From positions 1 to 64,000 of the forward strand of contig NBMC01000024.1 in NCBI GenBank assembly GCA_002084805.1: DNA of 64,000 nucleotides. The letters run 5' to 3'. The notes below the pieces were generated by a model, which was not told the origin of the DNA, did not search any database, and saw only the letters and a list, made by a program, of their open reading frames with translations. Within the stretch, counting starts at the first letter, position 1. Every line of letters starts with the position of its first letter. Of the stretch, positions 25,484 to 34,465 are shown in pieces. Source of the DNA: Spirochaetaceae bacterium 4572_59 (GTDB lineage Bacteria > Spirochaetota > Spirochaetia > DSM-2461). The position numbers were made by a program, and so were the translations under genes.

Positions 25484-26536
25484 TTAGACGATTCTGGCAC
25501 CACCCAGACAAATTTCACCTTCATAGAAAACCGCAAACTGACCGGGAGCGATACCCTTATCGCCCTCATCCATACTAACTTCAAGACGATCTGTATCGAG
25601 CCATTTAATAGTACAATTATTGATCCTCGGTCCATGACGAAGCTTAAGGCTTAGATTCTCAGTAGAAGGTTTCCGGCTGATCCAGTTGAGTTCGCAGACC
25701 GTAAACTGACTGCGTTTTTGTTCCAGGACATTCATACGGGATGAGACATAGATGATATTTTTTTCAAGATCCTTACCACTAACGTACCAGGGACCATTAC
25801 TGAGTCCTAGTCCCTGCCTCTGTCCAATGGTGTAAAACCAGAACCCCTTATGCTTTCCGAGAACGGCTCCGCTCTCCTTCTCAAGGATGTCACCCTCTTT
25901 TTCACCAAGATAATGCTTGATAAAGTCAGAGTACTTGATTTTTCCCAGGAAACAGATTCCCTGACTGTCCTTACGATCCTTATTGGGAAGATCATACTTC
26001 TCCGCAAGAACCCGGACGTCCTCTTTCATCATTTTACCGATGGGAAAAATTATCTTGGAAATCTGCTGTTGAGAGAGATGAGATAGAAAATAAGACTGAT
26101 CCTTTACGGGATCAGGAGAACGCTTAAGGTAGAAAAGTCCGTCTTTCTCTTCCACAGTACCGTAATGTCCTGTGGCAACCTTATCGTACTCTTCATTGAT
26201 TTTATCGTAAAAGGCTCCGAATTTGATCCTCTGATTACAGAAAATATCCGGACTGGGCGTGCGACCTTTTTTGAGTTCATTAACGGTATAGGAAACAACC
26301 TGGTCAAAATACTCCTTCTGGAGATTCAAAACCTTTAGGGGTACATCTACCTGACTGCACACTGCACGGGCAAAGGCCAGATCTTCCTCCCAGGGACACT
26401 CTCCCAGAAAACTTAATTCATCTTCCAGCCAGATTTTCAGATAATAGGCTGTAATATCGGTATATCCCTGATCAAGAAGGACCCGAAGCGCAACGGAACT
26501 GTCCACGCCCCCTGATAGTAATAATGCAATTTTCAT
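25484..26536 (-). CDS. mnmA: tRNA-specific 2-thiouridylase
   Basis: 350 residues from MKIALLLSGGVDSSVAL. The PP-loop SGGVDSS activates the wobble uridine; PSPDIFCNQRIKFG holds the first catalytic Cys, DQSYFLSHL and KDSQGICFLGKIKYSDF the second. It makes 2-thiouridine at position 34 of tRNA for Lys, Glu and Gln. A longer frame reaches 26626 but its first 30 residues do not belong to the family. No clear Shine-Dalgarno precedes the ATG at 26536. Confidence 0.95.
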   Translation of the reverse strand: MKIALLLSGGVDSSVALRVLLDQGYTDITAYYLKIWLEDELSFLGECPWEEDLAFARAVCSQVDVPLKVLNLQKEYFDQVVSYTVNELKKGRTPSPDIFCNQRIKFGAFYDKINEEYDKVATGHYGTVEEKDGLFYLKRSPDPVKDQSYFLSHLSQQQISKIIFPIGKMMKEDVRVLAEKYDLPNKDRKDSQGICFLGKIKYSDFIKHYLGEKEGDILEKESGAVLGKHKGFWFYTIGQRQGLGLSNGPWYVSGKDLEKNIIYVSSRMNVLEQKRSQFTVCELNWISRKPSTENLSLKLRHGPRINNCTIKWLDTDRLEVSMDEGDKGIAPGQFAVFYEGEICLGGARIV

Positions 26537-26722
26537 GGATAGGATTTTTACAGAGAATAGGCGGAAAAGCAAGATGACTGATTCTGAATTATTAAAAAAA
26601 TACTCTCTAACATCATTTGCCAGCAAGATGCCCCTGTTTAAGGAGTATTATTCAATCATTCTTTCTACACAAAAGAAAATCTCACGTTATTATCCTCTTA
26701 CTACGCTTTGCGTATTATTTTA

Positions 26723-26751
26723 TTGCATATTTCCGCTTATCGATTTATTAT
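26723..26751 (+). promoter_or_regulatory. Promoter for ald-lrp
   Basis: TTGCAT, 17-nt spacer, TATTAT; predicted start about 26758, 45 nt before ald. This lies in the AT-rich 26537-26802 gap, where I see no other gene. Confidence 0.5.
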
Positions 26752-26802
26752 TCTATTACAAATATGCCTATCGCATTTTCAACAATACAATGAGGAGATC
26801 CT

Positions 26803-27945
26803 ATGATAGTAGCCGTTGCAAAAGAGATCAAAACACACGAATACAGAGTTGGTCTGACCCCAGACAATGTCCGGGCTTACCGGAAAAAGGGACATTCCGT
26901 ACTTGTAGAAAAGGATGCCGGGGCTTCTTCCGGTTATCCTGACGAAGAGTATCTTGGGGCAGGTGCTGAGATAATCACTGATAAAAAAACACTTTTCAAC
27001 AAAGCACAGATGATTGTAAAGGTCAAAGAACCTCAGTCCTCTGAATATGATCTATTTCATGAAGGACAGATTCTCTATACCTATCTTCACCTGGCCGCTG
27101 ATCAAAAACAGACCAATGCCCTGATAAACAAGAAGGTAAAAGCAATTGCCTATGAAACAATTGAAGAGCATGGAAAACTGCCCTGCCTAAATCCCATGAG
27201 TGAAATAGCGGGAAGACTTTCCGTACAGGAAGGAGCCCGTTTTCTGGAAAAGCCTCAGGGCGGGAGAGGTGTTCTCCTGGGGGGGGTTCCCGGTGTCCAC
27301 AGAGGTAAAGTTGCCATATTGGGAGGCGGTGCGGTTGGAACAAATGCTGCTAAAATGGCAGTGGGTTTGGGTGCGGAAGTGACGATTCTCGATATCAATG
27401 CGGAGAGACTCGCCTACCTGGATGATATTTTCCACGGACAGCTGACAACCCTGTATAGTACGGATGAAAATATTCATAAGTTAATCCGTGAAAGCGACCT
27501 GGTCATCGGAGCGGTACTGATTCCCGGAGCAAAAGCCCCTCAGCTTATAAAGAGGAAAGATCTGAAAGAGATGAGAACCGGAGCCGTCATTGTAGATGTA
27601 GCAGTTGACCAGGGGGGGTGTTTTGAAACAAGCAGAGTGACAAGCCATGATGATCCAGTCTTTACAATTGATGGAGTTGTTCACTACTGTGTTAGCAATA
27701 TGCCCGGCGCTGTCGCACTGACGTCTACTCAGGCTCTGACAGGAGCAACATTGAAATACGGTCTGATCATTGCCGATCTCGGAGTTGAGAAAGCAGTCTG
27801 TCATAGTAAGGCCATATCTAAAGGAGTAAATACCTACGGTGGTCATCTATGCTGTGAAAGAGTTGCTCAAGCCTGGGATTTACCCTATACTCCCTTGGAG
27901 GAATGTATACAGTGCAACCCGACGAAATTGACTGGAAAATCATAA
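26803..27945 (+). CDS. ald: Alanine dehydrogenase
   Basis: 380 residues. Converts L-alanine, water and NAD to pyruvate, ammonia and NADH, or the reverse. Conserved segments: [20 protein letters not shown], Lys in MIVKVKEPQ, His in TYLHLAAD, the NAD-binding loop [19 protein letters not shown], and [23 protein letters not shown] precedes the ATG. The last 14 codons overlap the Lrp-type regulator gene in another frame, so the two are coupled and the regulator probably controls this gene (inference). Confidence 0.96.
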   Translation: MIVAVAKEIKTHEYRVGLTPDNVRAYRKKGHSVLVEKDAGASSGYPDEEYLGAGAEIITDKKTLFNKAQMIVKVKEPQSSEYDLFHEGQILYTYLHLAADQKQTNALINKKVKAIAYETIEEHGKLPCLNPMSEIAGRLSVQEGARFLEKPQGGRGVLLGGVPGVHRGKVAILGGGAVGTNAAKMAVGLGAEVTILDINAERLAYLDDIFHGQLTTLYSTDENIHKLIRESDLVIGAVLIPGAKAPQLIKRKDLKEMRTGAVIVDVAVDQGGCFETSRVTSHDDPVFTIDGVVHYCVSNMPGAVALTSTQALTGATLKYGLIIADLGVEKAVCHSKAISKGVNTYGGHLCCERVAQAWDLPYTPLEECIQCNPTKLTGKS

Positions 27946-28346
27946 ACACTCTGAGAGAGTCTCATCAGAATAACAATGCTATTGCCAGACAGCTTGGTAT
28001 TTCAGAAGGGACGGTCCGTCAGAGACTGAAAAGACTGAAAGAAGCCGGAATCGTAAAGATTCGGGCTCTTATAAATCCCGAAGTTCTGGATAAACAACAG
28101 CTGGCAACCATTGCGGTTAATGTTTCAGAGTCTTCCCTGCTTGAGTCAAAAGCCATAGAAATCGCCGCACTTCCCAATGTACTGGACGTCTCAATAACAT
28201 CAGGACGTTATGATCTTTTTGTTCAGGTATTGATTGATTCCAACCGTGGTCTGGTTCATTTTCTGACGGAGGAGCTTTCTACGGTCAATAACGTGACATC
28301 CACCGAAAGTTTTCTGATGCTGAAAAGTTTTAATAAATACGTCTGA
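27903..28346 (+). CDS. Lrp/AsnC family regulator
   Basis: 147 residues: N-terminal helix-turn-helix ([39 protein letters not shown]) and a C-terminal RAM/ACT-like ligand domain (NVLDVSITSGRYDLFVQVLI). The marked ATG lies one base after GGAGG, too close; a GTG at 27912 gives ideal spacing and a protein three residues shorter. The gene overlaps the end of ald by 34-43 nt. Likely an amino-acid-responsive local regulator of ald. Confidence 0.88.
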   Translation: MYTVQPDEIDWKIINTLRESHQNNNAIARQLGISEGTVRQRLKRLKEAGIVKIRALINPEVLDKQQLATIAVNVSESSLLESKAIEIAALPNVLDVSITSGRYDLFVQVLIDSNRGLVHFLTEELSTVNNVTSTESFLMLKSFNKYV

Positions 28347-28514
28347 TTTCAAATCTTCTCAATATTTTAATGCATACTGATATTATTGAAGTTTGCCTTT
28401 TTTACTGAAAAAATGTAGCATATGAATATTAGTACACTATATGAAGAATAATTAACTTCAAGAACACTGCTCTGTGCAGAGATACTCACTTATTTCAAGA
28501 AATTGGAGATTTAA

Positions 28515-29369
28515 ATGAACACGATTCTAGAGAAGAAACAACTCTCAGCAGATGTTTTTCGGATGAAAATTAATGCTCCCCTTATTGCAGAAGAAAGAAA
28601 AGCAGGACAGTTTCTCATCCTTCAGGTAGACAAGGATTATGGGGAGCGAATTCCTCTCACTATCGCCAATGCAGATGCGCAGAAAGGGTTTGTCGAAATT
28701 ATTTTTCAGGCTGTCGGAGCTACAACCAGAAAATTAAGCCGCATCGAACCCGGTCAGAAAATTGAAGCCCTGCTTGGTCCTCTGGGACAGCCCACCCATA
28801 TTGAAAAACAGGATGCTCCTGTCGTTTGTGTCGGGGGAGGAATTGGTGTTGCTCCCATGTACCCCATTGTAGAAGCACATAAAAATGCAGGGAACAAGGT
28901 TATCGTCATTATGGGAGCCCGAAATAAGGACCTTCTCATAATGGAAGAAGAGATGAACGCTCTTGCAGATGAACTGATAGTCTGTACCGATGACGGCTCA
29001 TACGGAAGAAAAGATCTTGTAACTATTCCTCTGAAGGAACTATGCGAAAGTGAGACCCCTCCTTCTGAAGTAGTAGCAATAGGTCCTCCTATCATGATGA
29101 AATTCTGTGCTGAAACAACACGGCCTTTTAAAGTGAAAACAATGGTTTCCCTGAATACCATTATGGTTGACGGAACGGGGATGTGCGGTGGATGTCGTGT
29201 TACCGTAGGAGATAAAACAAAATTTGTTTGTGTTGACGGCCCTGAGTTTGACGGACATCTTGTCGATTTCGATAATATGATGCTCCGCCTGAAATCCTAC
29301 AAGGATCAGGAAAATCATCGTTGTCAACTGGATATTCAGGCACATGAACTGGAGGAGAAAAGAAAATAA
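28515..29369 (+). CDS. nfnA: NfnA-type ferredoxin-NADP reductase subunit
   Basis: 284 residues of the sulfide dehydrogenase/NfnA (DHOD electron-transfer-like) family. The FAD domain includes GQFLILQVDKDYGERIPLTI; the NAD(P) domain VCVGGGIGVAPMYPI; the [2Fe-2S] ligands lie in GTGMCGGCRVTV and FVCVDGPEFDGH. Together with NfnB it carries out flavin-based electron bifurcation between NADH, NADPH and ferredoxin. GGAG precedes the start. Stop and the nfnB start overlap (TAATG). Confidence 0.92.
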   Translation: MNTILEKKQLSADVFRMKINAPLIAEERKAGQFLILQVDKDYGERIPLTIANADAQKGFVEIIFQAVGATTRKLSRIEPGQKIEALLGPLGQPTHIEKQDAPVVCVGGGIGVAPMYPIVEAHKNAGNKVIVIMGARNKDLLIMEEEMNALADELIVCTDDGSYGRKDLVTIPLKELCESETPPSEVVAIGPPIMMKFCAETTRPFKVKTMVSLNTIMVDGTGMCGGCRVTVGDKTKFVCVDGPEFDGHLVDFDNMMLRLKSYKDQENHRCQLDIQAHELEEKRK

Positions 29370-30856
29370 TGAGCGAATACAAAAATCCCCAGCAGTTAAA
29401 AGAAGAAGCCTCCGCGCAACTGAAGAGTCTCAATATCGGAGAATTGACCGCCAAAAGCAGAAGAGAGATTCCCCAGCAGGACATGCCTACACAGGATCCC
29501 GCTATACGCCGTTCCAATATGGAAGAGGTGGCTCTTGGCTATACGGAAGAACAGGTTATAGTTGAAGCTCAGCGCTGTCTTCAATGTAAAAACGCCCCCT
29601 GTATCAAGGGATGCCCCGTCGGTATCGATATTCCCCGCTTTATTAAAGAAGCGGGAGAGGGCAAATTCGGAGATGCTATCTCCACAATAAAAGAGAGCAG
29701 TATGCTCCCCGCTATCTGCGGCCGTGTCTGTCCCCAGGAAAAACAGTGTATGATAGAGTGTACTCTGGGTAAGATACTGAAAGATCCTGAAAAATCCGTA
29801 GCCATTGGTCGGATAGAGCGTTATCTGGCAGACTGGGAACGGGAAAATGCCTCTGAATCCCATGTCGAGATTGCTGAAGCAACAGGCAAAAAAGTTGCCA
29901 TTATCGGTAGCGGACCTTCCGGTCTTACCGCAGCGGGAGACATCCGGAAAGCCGGACATGACGTGACAATTTTTGAAGCCTTCCATAAGCCCGGTGGTGT
30001 TACCGTATACGGAATTCCTGAATTCCGTCTCCCCAAATCTATTGTAGAACTGGAAGTCCAGGGTCTTATCGATATGGGTGTAAAACTGGAAACAAGTTTT
30101 CTGGTGGGCCGGACAAGGAAACTGAAAGACCTGATGGAAAAAGACGGATATAATGCCATATACATCGCAACAGGTGCAGGGCTGCCCAAGTTTATGCATA
30201 TTGAGGGCGAAAACCTAGTGGGAGTTTTCTCGGCTAATGAGTACCTGACTCGATCCAACCTTATGAAGGCCTACGATCAAAAAAGATCCGAGACACCCAT
30301 ATACAAGTCTAAAAAAGTGGCTGTATTCGGTGGTGGAAATGTTGCTATGGATGCAGCAAGAACAGCTGTCCGTCTTGGGGCGGAAGAAGTCCATATAATC
30401 TACCGCAGAACAGAGAAGGAAATGCCCGCCCGAGTTGAGGAAGTTCACCATGCCGGAGAAGAAGGAATTATCTTTGACATGCTGACCAGTCCTGTCAAGA
30501 TTCTGGGTGATGAGGGCGGAAGAGTCAGAGCCATTGAATGTCTGAAGTATGAACTGGGAGATGCTGATGATTCCGGGAGAAGACGTCCGATAGCCATCAA
30601 AGGCAGTGAGTTTGAGATTGAGGTTGATACCTGTATCCCCGCTATCGGAAACTCATCGAACCCTCTGATAAAACAGACAACACCCGGCCTGGAGTTCAGT
30701 GATTGGGGAACCATTCTGGTCGATGAAAATCAGAAAACCTCTCTAGATATGGTTTATGCCGGTGGTGATATTTCACAGGGGGCAGCCACGGTAATCCTGG
30801 CAATGGGAGACGGACGCCGCGGTGCAGCTGCCATTAACAAGGCTCTAGCTGAATAA
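29369..30856 (+). CDS. nfnB: NfnB / glutamate synthase small-subunit-like flavoprotein
   Basis: 495 residues. N-terminal iron-sulfur domain with CLQCKNAPCIKGCPVG and CGRVCPQEKQCMIECTLG, then two dinucleotide-binding folds: VAIIGSGPSGLTAAGDIRKA (FAD) and VAVFGGGNVAMDAARTAVRL (NADPH), and the terminal GGDISQGAATVILAMGDGR. Annotated in many genomes as homotetrameric GltA, but the upstream NfnA partner, coupled by TAATG, makes the bifurcating transhydrogenase NfnAB the better call. Followed by a strong terminator. Confidence 0.92.
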   Translation: MSEYKNPQQLKEEASAQLKSLNIGELTAKSRREIPQQDMPTQDPAIRRSNMEEVALGYTEEQVIVEAQRCLQCKNAPCIKGCPVGIDIPRFIKEAGEGKFGDAISTIKESSMLPAICGRVCPQEKQCMIECTLGKILKDPEKSVAIGRIERYLADWERENASESHVEIAEATGKKVAIIGSGPSGLTAAGDIRKAGHDVTIFEAFHKPGGVTVYGIPEFRLPKSIVELEVQGLIDMGVKLETSFLVGRTRKLKDLMEKDGYNAIYIATGAGLPKFMHIEGENLVGVFSANEYLTRSNLMKAYDQKRSETPIYKSKKVAVFGGGNVAMDAARTAVRLGAEEVHIIYRRTEKEMPARVEEVHHAGEEGIIFDMLTSPVKILGDEGGRVRAIECLKYELGDADDSGRRRPIAIKGSEFEIEVDTCIPAIGNSSNPLIKQTTPGLEFSDWGTILVDENQKTSLDMVYAGGDISQGAATVILAMGDGRRGAAAINKALAE

Positions 30857-30884
30857 TCCACTGTAAATAGTTTTAGATAGATAA

Positions 30885-30916
30885 AAAAACCGCCGGATGA
30901 TCATTCGGCGGTTTTT
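30885..30916. terminator. Bidirectional terminator
   Basis: AAAAACCGCCGGATGA is followed immediately by its near-complement, ending GGCGGTTTTT. It serves nfnAB (plus) and the hisIE end of the minus-strand operon. Confidence 0.85.
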
Positions 30917-30951
30917 ACTTACAGGCCTCTTGGATAGCAGCCGGAGAAAGA

Positions 30952-31530
30952 CTAACTATCCCGTGTTTTCAGTTCCAGAAGAACATCCTGAATGGAAAGC
31001 CCCTCTTCTTCAAGCAACACCATTAGGTGATAGATCAAATCGGCAGATTCATAGATCAGGTCTTCCCTAGTTTTGGCCAGAACAAGCTCAATGGCCTCTT
31101 CTCCGGTCTTTTTCCGGATTTTTTCAGATCCCTTCTGAAAAAGATGAGTTGTATAGGAACCTTTGGGCATTTCGGCATGCCGTGTGGCAATGGTCCGGGT
31201 CAGCTTAGCCAGAATGTCACTATATTCTGCATCGCTGGAACTGAGTTCAACCGTAGCATGGGCTTCTACATCTGTTTCTTTTATTTCAAATTCATAGGCT
31301 TCGGGGGAAGCATCAGAAGGCAGTTCGGCGTAATAAAAGTTTCCTTTTTTCTCCAGTTTCAGGAATTCAGGATCTCCTTGATAAGGAAGAATCCGTCCTG
31401 TTTCCGGATGACAGATCCACAAAACACCATTTTCACGACTTTTGGAAAAACTCTTATCATTCATAAGGGCTCCGCAACGGACACCTCCCTGTATTTCAGC
31501 CACTAAGGGCAGTACGATTCCCTGACTCAC
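30952..31530 (-). CDS. hisIE: HisE with degenerate HisI half
   Basis: 192 residues. The C-terminal half (about 105-192) is a full phosphoribosyl-ATP pyrophosphatase: LAKLTRTIATRHAEMPKGSY, EKIRKKTGEEAIELVLA, YESADLIYHLMVLL. The N-terminal half resembles the first part of the HisI cyclohydrolase (MNDKSFSKSRENGVLWI, HPETGRILPY) but lacks the Asp-rich metal site and the Cys/His zinc ligands that follow in HisI. So only the second histidine-pathway step is convincing. The start overlaps the hisA stop by 4 nt. Confidence 0.85.
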   Translation of the reverse strand: MSQGIVLPLVAEIQGGVRCGALMNDKSFSKSRENGVLWICHPETGRILPYQGDPEFLKLEKKGNFYYAELPSDASPEAYEFEIKETDVEAHATVELSSSDAEYSDILAKLTRTIATRHAEMPKGSYTTHLFQKGSEKIRKKTGEEAIELVLAKTREDLIYESADLIYHLMVLLEEEGLSIQDVLLELKTRDS

Positions 31531-32273
31531 CAGTCTATCTCCTCATCTACTTTTTGAAACTCTTTTACTGCGGATTCCACATTAATCCGCCCCTCATAAA
31601 CAGCCTTTCCTGTAATGATTCCTCTAATTCCCGGCAGACCTTCCCGGCAGACCTTCTCCATATCTTCCAGAGAACTGATTCCCCCTGAAAGGGTCACGGC
31701 CAATCCGGAAGCTTCTGCTATATGGTTGGTCCGTTTCAGATCGGGTCCGGCCAGGGTTCCGTCTTTTGCTATATTTGTATAAATAATATTGGCAATACCC
31801 ATTTTGGCACATTTCACCGCCAGATCGACATCGCTGAAAACGGATCCTTTCTCCCAGCCAGAGACTTTCACTTCTCCATTAAGAGCATCAATACCCGCAA
31901 TAAAAATCGGGCCGAATTCTTCTATCCAGGAAGCCACAAGATCAGGATCTTTTGCCAGAACGGTTCCGACGATCAGGCGATCCACACCGGCATCCTGAAG
32001 TTCCAGGATATCTTCGGCTGTTCTGACCCCACCTCCGACTTCAATCAATCCGCTAAAAACCTTACGGACATCCCTTATATGTTTCCGGTTATTTTGCCCC
32101 TGTCCTCTTGCTGCATCCAGGTCTACCAGATGCAGACGACGGACACCCATCTTTTGAAAGCGGGCTGCCATGGCGGCAGGATTCAGATCATAAGAACTGA
32201 CTTCGTTATAATCCCCTTTTAAAAGACGGACACACTGTCCGTTTAACAAATCAATTGCTGGAATAATTATCAT
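31527..32273 (-). CDS. hisA: ProFAR isomerase HisA
   Basis: 248-residue TIM barrel. Catalytic Asp8 in IIPAIDLLNGQCVRLLKGDY and a second Asp in FIAGIDALNGEVKVSGW; phosphate-binding loops EVGGGVRTAEDI and TLSGGISSLEDM. It catalyses the Amadori rearrangement of ProFAR in histidine synthesis. GAGG precedes the ATG. In an operon with pyrC upstream and hisIE downstream. Confidence 0.96.
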   Translation of the reverse strand: MIIIPAIDLLNGQCVRLLKGDYNEVSSYDLNPAAMAARFQKMGVRRLHLVDLDAARGQGQNNRKHIRDVRKVFSGLIEVGGGVRTAEDILELQDAGVDRLIVGTVLAKDPDLVASWIEEFGPIFIAGIDALNGEVKVSGWEKGSVFSDVDLAVKCAKMGIANIIYTNIAKDGTLAGPDLKRTNHIAEASGLAVTLSGGISSLEDMEKVCREGLPGIRGIITGKAVYEGRINVESAVKEFQKVDEEIDW

Positions 32274-32300
32274 AATAACCTCATTTTAACGGAATCTTAT

Positions 32301-33302
32301 TTAAGGGAGAACCCTCCAGAAAAGTTCCGTCCCCGCAAGGAGGGGTACAGCGCCTCCTATCAGATCAGGAACCATCCAGGATTCTTTTCTCAATGTCAGG
32401 GTTTCCCTGTTCAATGGGAGCCCATAAAAGGAGGCTCCCCGTTCACTGACAAATGCCTCCAAGTTCGAAAGACATCCTTCTCTTTCGAAAAAGTCGGCCA
32501 ACAGGGGCATAAGTATTGGTGATGTGAAAACACCGGCGCTGACTACTGCATTTTCTTTATTCTCCTTCAAATGAGGAGCACTGTCGGATCCGAAGAAGAG
32601 ACGGGAATGTCCGTTTAATACAGCCTCTGCCAGGGCCTGCCTATCCTCTTCAGTCTTAACAACGGGTTTACAGAAAAGGTGCGGTTTCAGGGCAGCCCCC
32701 ATCAGATCATCCAGTGTATACAGAAGATGGTGGGCCGTGATGGTCCCTGCCACTCTTTCGGGAAGTTCATTCAAAAAGAGGAGACTTTCTCGCCTGGAGA
32801 TATGCTCAAATACAATCTTCAACTTTCCGTATGAGGAGACAAGTTTCTCCAACTGAGGCAGGAAACGGATTTCACGTTCCAGAATGGAGGCATTCGGATC
32901 CTCTCCGTGTATGCTGAGAACCAGGCCTTCCTCTTCCATGGCAAAGAGAACATCCCGTATCTGATCTAGAGAGCTGATACCGTCCTCAGCATTGGTTGTC
33001 ACACCGGCCGGATACAGTTTCCCCGCCAGGGCTCCGGCCTCTTTCAATGGTTTGATATCCTCGGCTTTCATATGGGGAAGAATTTTAAATGTCATAAGGG
33101 GAGTAAATCCCTCACAACTCTTCTGAATTTCATCCCGGTATGCTTTCAATCCGGCAGGATCGCAAACAGGAGGAAGAATATTGGGCATAATCAGAGCTCT
33201 GCTGAAAGAGGCAGCACTCGCTGCCGCATATTTTTTCATATTCTCACCCTGCCGGAGATGAAGATGAAAGTCATCGGGTCTGCGAATTGTTAATTCCTTC
33301 AT
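32301..33302 (-). CDS. pyrC: Dihydroorotase, class II
   Basis: 333 residues of the E. coli PyrC type. Metal site HLHLR (residues 13-17), the carboxylated Lys in AGKLYPAGVTTN, His in LSIHGED and TAHHLLY, and the catalytic Asp in FFGSDSAPHLKE. It closes carbamoyl aspartate to dihydroorotate in pyrimidine synthesis. AAGGAAGG precedes the ATG. It lies between the WG lipoprotein and hisA on the same strand. Confidence 0.95.
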   Translation of the reverse strand: MKELTIRRPDDFHLHLRQGENMKKYAAASAASFSRALIMPNILPPVCDPAGLKAYRDEIQKSCEGFTPLMTFKILPHMKAEDIKPLKEAGALAGKLYPAGVTTNAEDGISSLDQIRDVLFAMEEEGLVLSIHGEDPNASILEREIRFLPQLEKLVSSYGKLKIVFEHISRRESLLFLNELPERVAGTITAHHLLYTLDDLMGAALKPHLFCKPVVKTEEDRQALAEAVLNGHSRLFFGSDSAPHLKENKENAVVSAGVFTSPILMPLLADFFEREGCLSNLEAFVSERGASFYGLPLNRETLTLRKESWMVPDLIGGAVPLLAGTELFWRVLP

Positions 33303-33316
33303 TTTTGCCTTCCTTA

Positions 33317-34294
33317 TTAAAACTCTTCTCCTGATTCAGCGCTCCAGACTATATGTCCTTTTCGATCAATATAGACAAGTAGATTATCCTTAACCATTAA
33401 GGCCAGACCATCCCTGAAATCTTCTCCATAATCAAATTCTGCTGGAATGACAAGCACCCCTTTCGTATCAATAAATCCCATATAATCATCAATTTGGACC
33501 TTTGCCAGTTTCTCTGAAAAATTCCCGGCAAAACTATATTGAGGAGAGATTGCAACGGATCCTTTTTTATCAATATATCCGGCTTTTTCCTCTTCCACAT
33601 AGAGGGCTCTTCCTGATGAGAAATCACCTGAATATGAAAACCTGGGAGAAATTACGACCTCACCCTTTTTATTGATATAGCCGCCCTTTCCGTCCTTTAC
33701 AATCAAAGCAAGTCCGTCGAAGAAACTTCCCGCATACTCAAACTGAGGTTCAATTTGAACAACTCCGTTCTTGTCCATAAATCCGCAGAGCCCATCACGG
33801 ATAATAAGGGCCAGTCCATTCCTGAATTCTCCCAGATATTCAAAGGGTAGTTCTTTCAAAACCCTACCCTGTGTATCGATCAGAAATGTTTTACCTTCTT
33901 CGCTGTGAACGGATGCTCTTCCTTCTGAAAAATTCCCTCCCCGGACATAAACAGGTTCAACAAGGTAATTTCCTTTTTTATCGATATATCCGACTTTTTC
34001 ATCCAGAATCACCATTGCAATTCCCTCATGAAACGGCCCCGCCTGATCAAAGCTGAGAGGTATGACAAGTTGACCTTTGTTATTAATAAAACCAAGTTTT
34101 CCATCCTGCGAGACGATTGCCATTTTATCGGAGAATACATCACCTTTCTCATAGGAAGGCGAAACGACCTCTTCGCCTTTACTGTTGATATAAGCGACTT
34201 TGCCTCCAACATAAACAGGATATAAAGATTTGGAACAGCTTATCAATGAAAAAAGAACAACTGCAACGGCCATTCCGTGTAAATATCGTTTCAT
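33317..34294 (-). CDS. WG-repeat lipoprotein
   Basis: 325 residues; lipoprotein signal with lipobox LISC (Cys about 20). The rest is about eight WG (KWG/beta-propeller-like) repeats of about 37 residues, each with a core such as KLGFINNKGQLVIPLSFDQA, KVGYIDKKGNYLVEPVY or KGGYINKKGEVVISPRF. WG-repeat proteins are surface or periplasmic binding scaffolds of unknown ligand. First gene of the minus-strand pyrC-hisA-hisIE unit; AAGGAA before the ATG. Confidence 0.88.
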   Translation of the reverse strand: MKRYLHGMAVAVVLFSLISCSKSLYPVYVGGKVAYINSKGEEVVSPSYEKGDVFSDKMAIVSQDGKLGFINNKGQLVIPLSFDQAGPFHEGIAMVILDEKVGYIDKKGNYLVEPVYVRGGNFSEGRASVHSEEGKTFLIDTQGRVLKELPFEYLGEFRNGLALIIRDGLCGFMDKNGVVQIEPQFEYAGSFFDGLALIVKDGKGGYINKKGEVVISPRFSYSGDFSSGRALYVEEEKAGYIDKKGSVAISPQYSFAGNFSEKLAKVQIDDYMGFIDTKGVLVIPAEFDYGEDFRDGLALMVKDNLLVYIDRKGHIVWSAESGEEF

Positions 34295-34390
34295 ACATTT
34301 TCCTTAAAAAATCGAGATAAAGTCTGTTTATTGTAATGGATCACTGTGTGAAATGAAAGAGATACTCTCTCTCCACCTTTTTTCTCCCTA

Positions 34391-34419
34391 TTCCCATAGA
34401 GATTCTTTTGTCATACAAT
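34391..34419 (+). promoter_or_regulatory. Promoter for the PLP decarboxylase
   Basis: TTCCCA, 17-nt spacer, TACAAT; predicted start about 34426. Confidence 0.5.
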
Positions 34420-34465
34420 AATTGAAATCAATTCACAGAGAGCTAATTAAACAATGAGGTATCCC

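Noticed and set aside
25456-25494. Inverted repeat AGAATCGT/ACGATTCT between alcohol dehydrogenase and mnmA
   Set aside because: Long loop and no T tract on either strand; not a convincing terminator.
26535-26942. 135-codon plus-strand frame before ald
   Set aside because: It overlaps the beginning of ald in another frame, has no ribosome site, and its composition fits an AT-rich promoter region.
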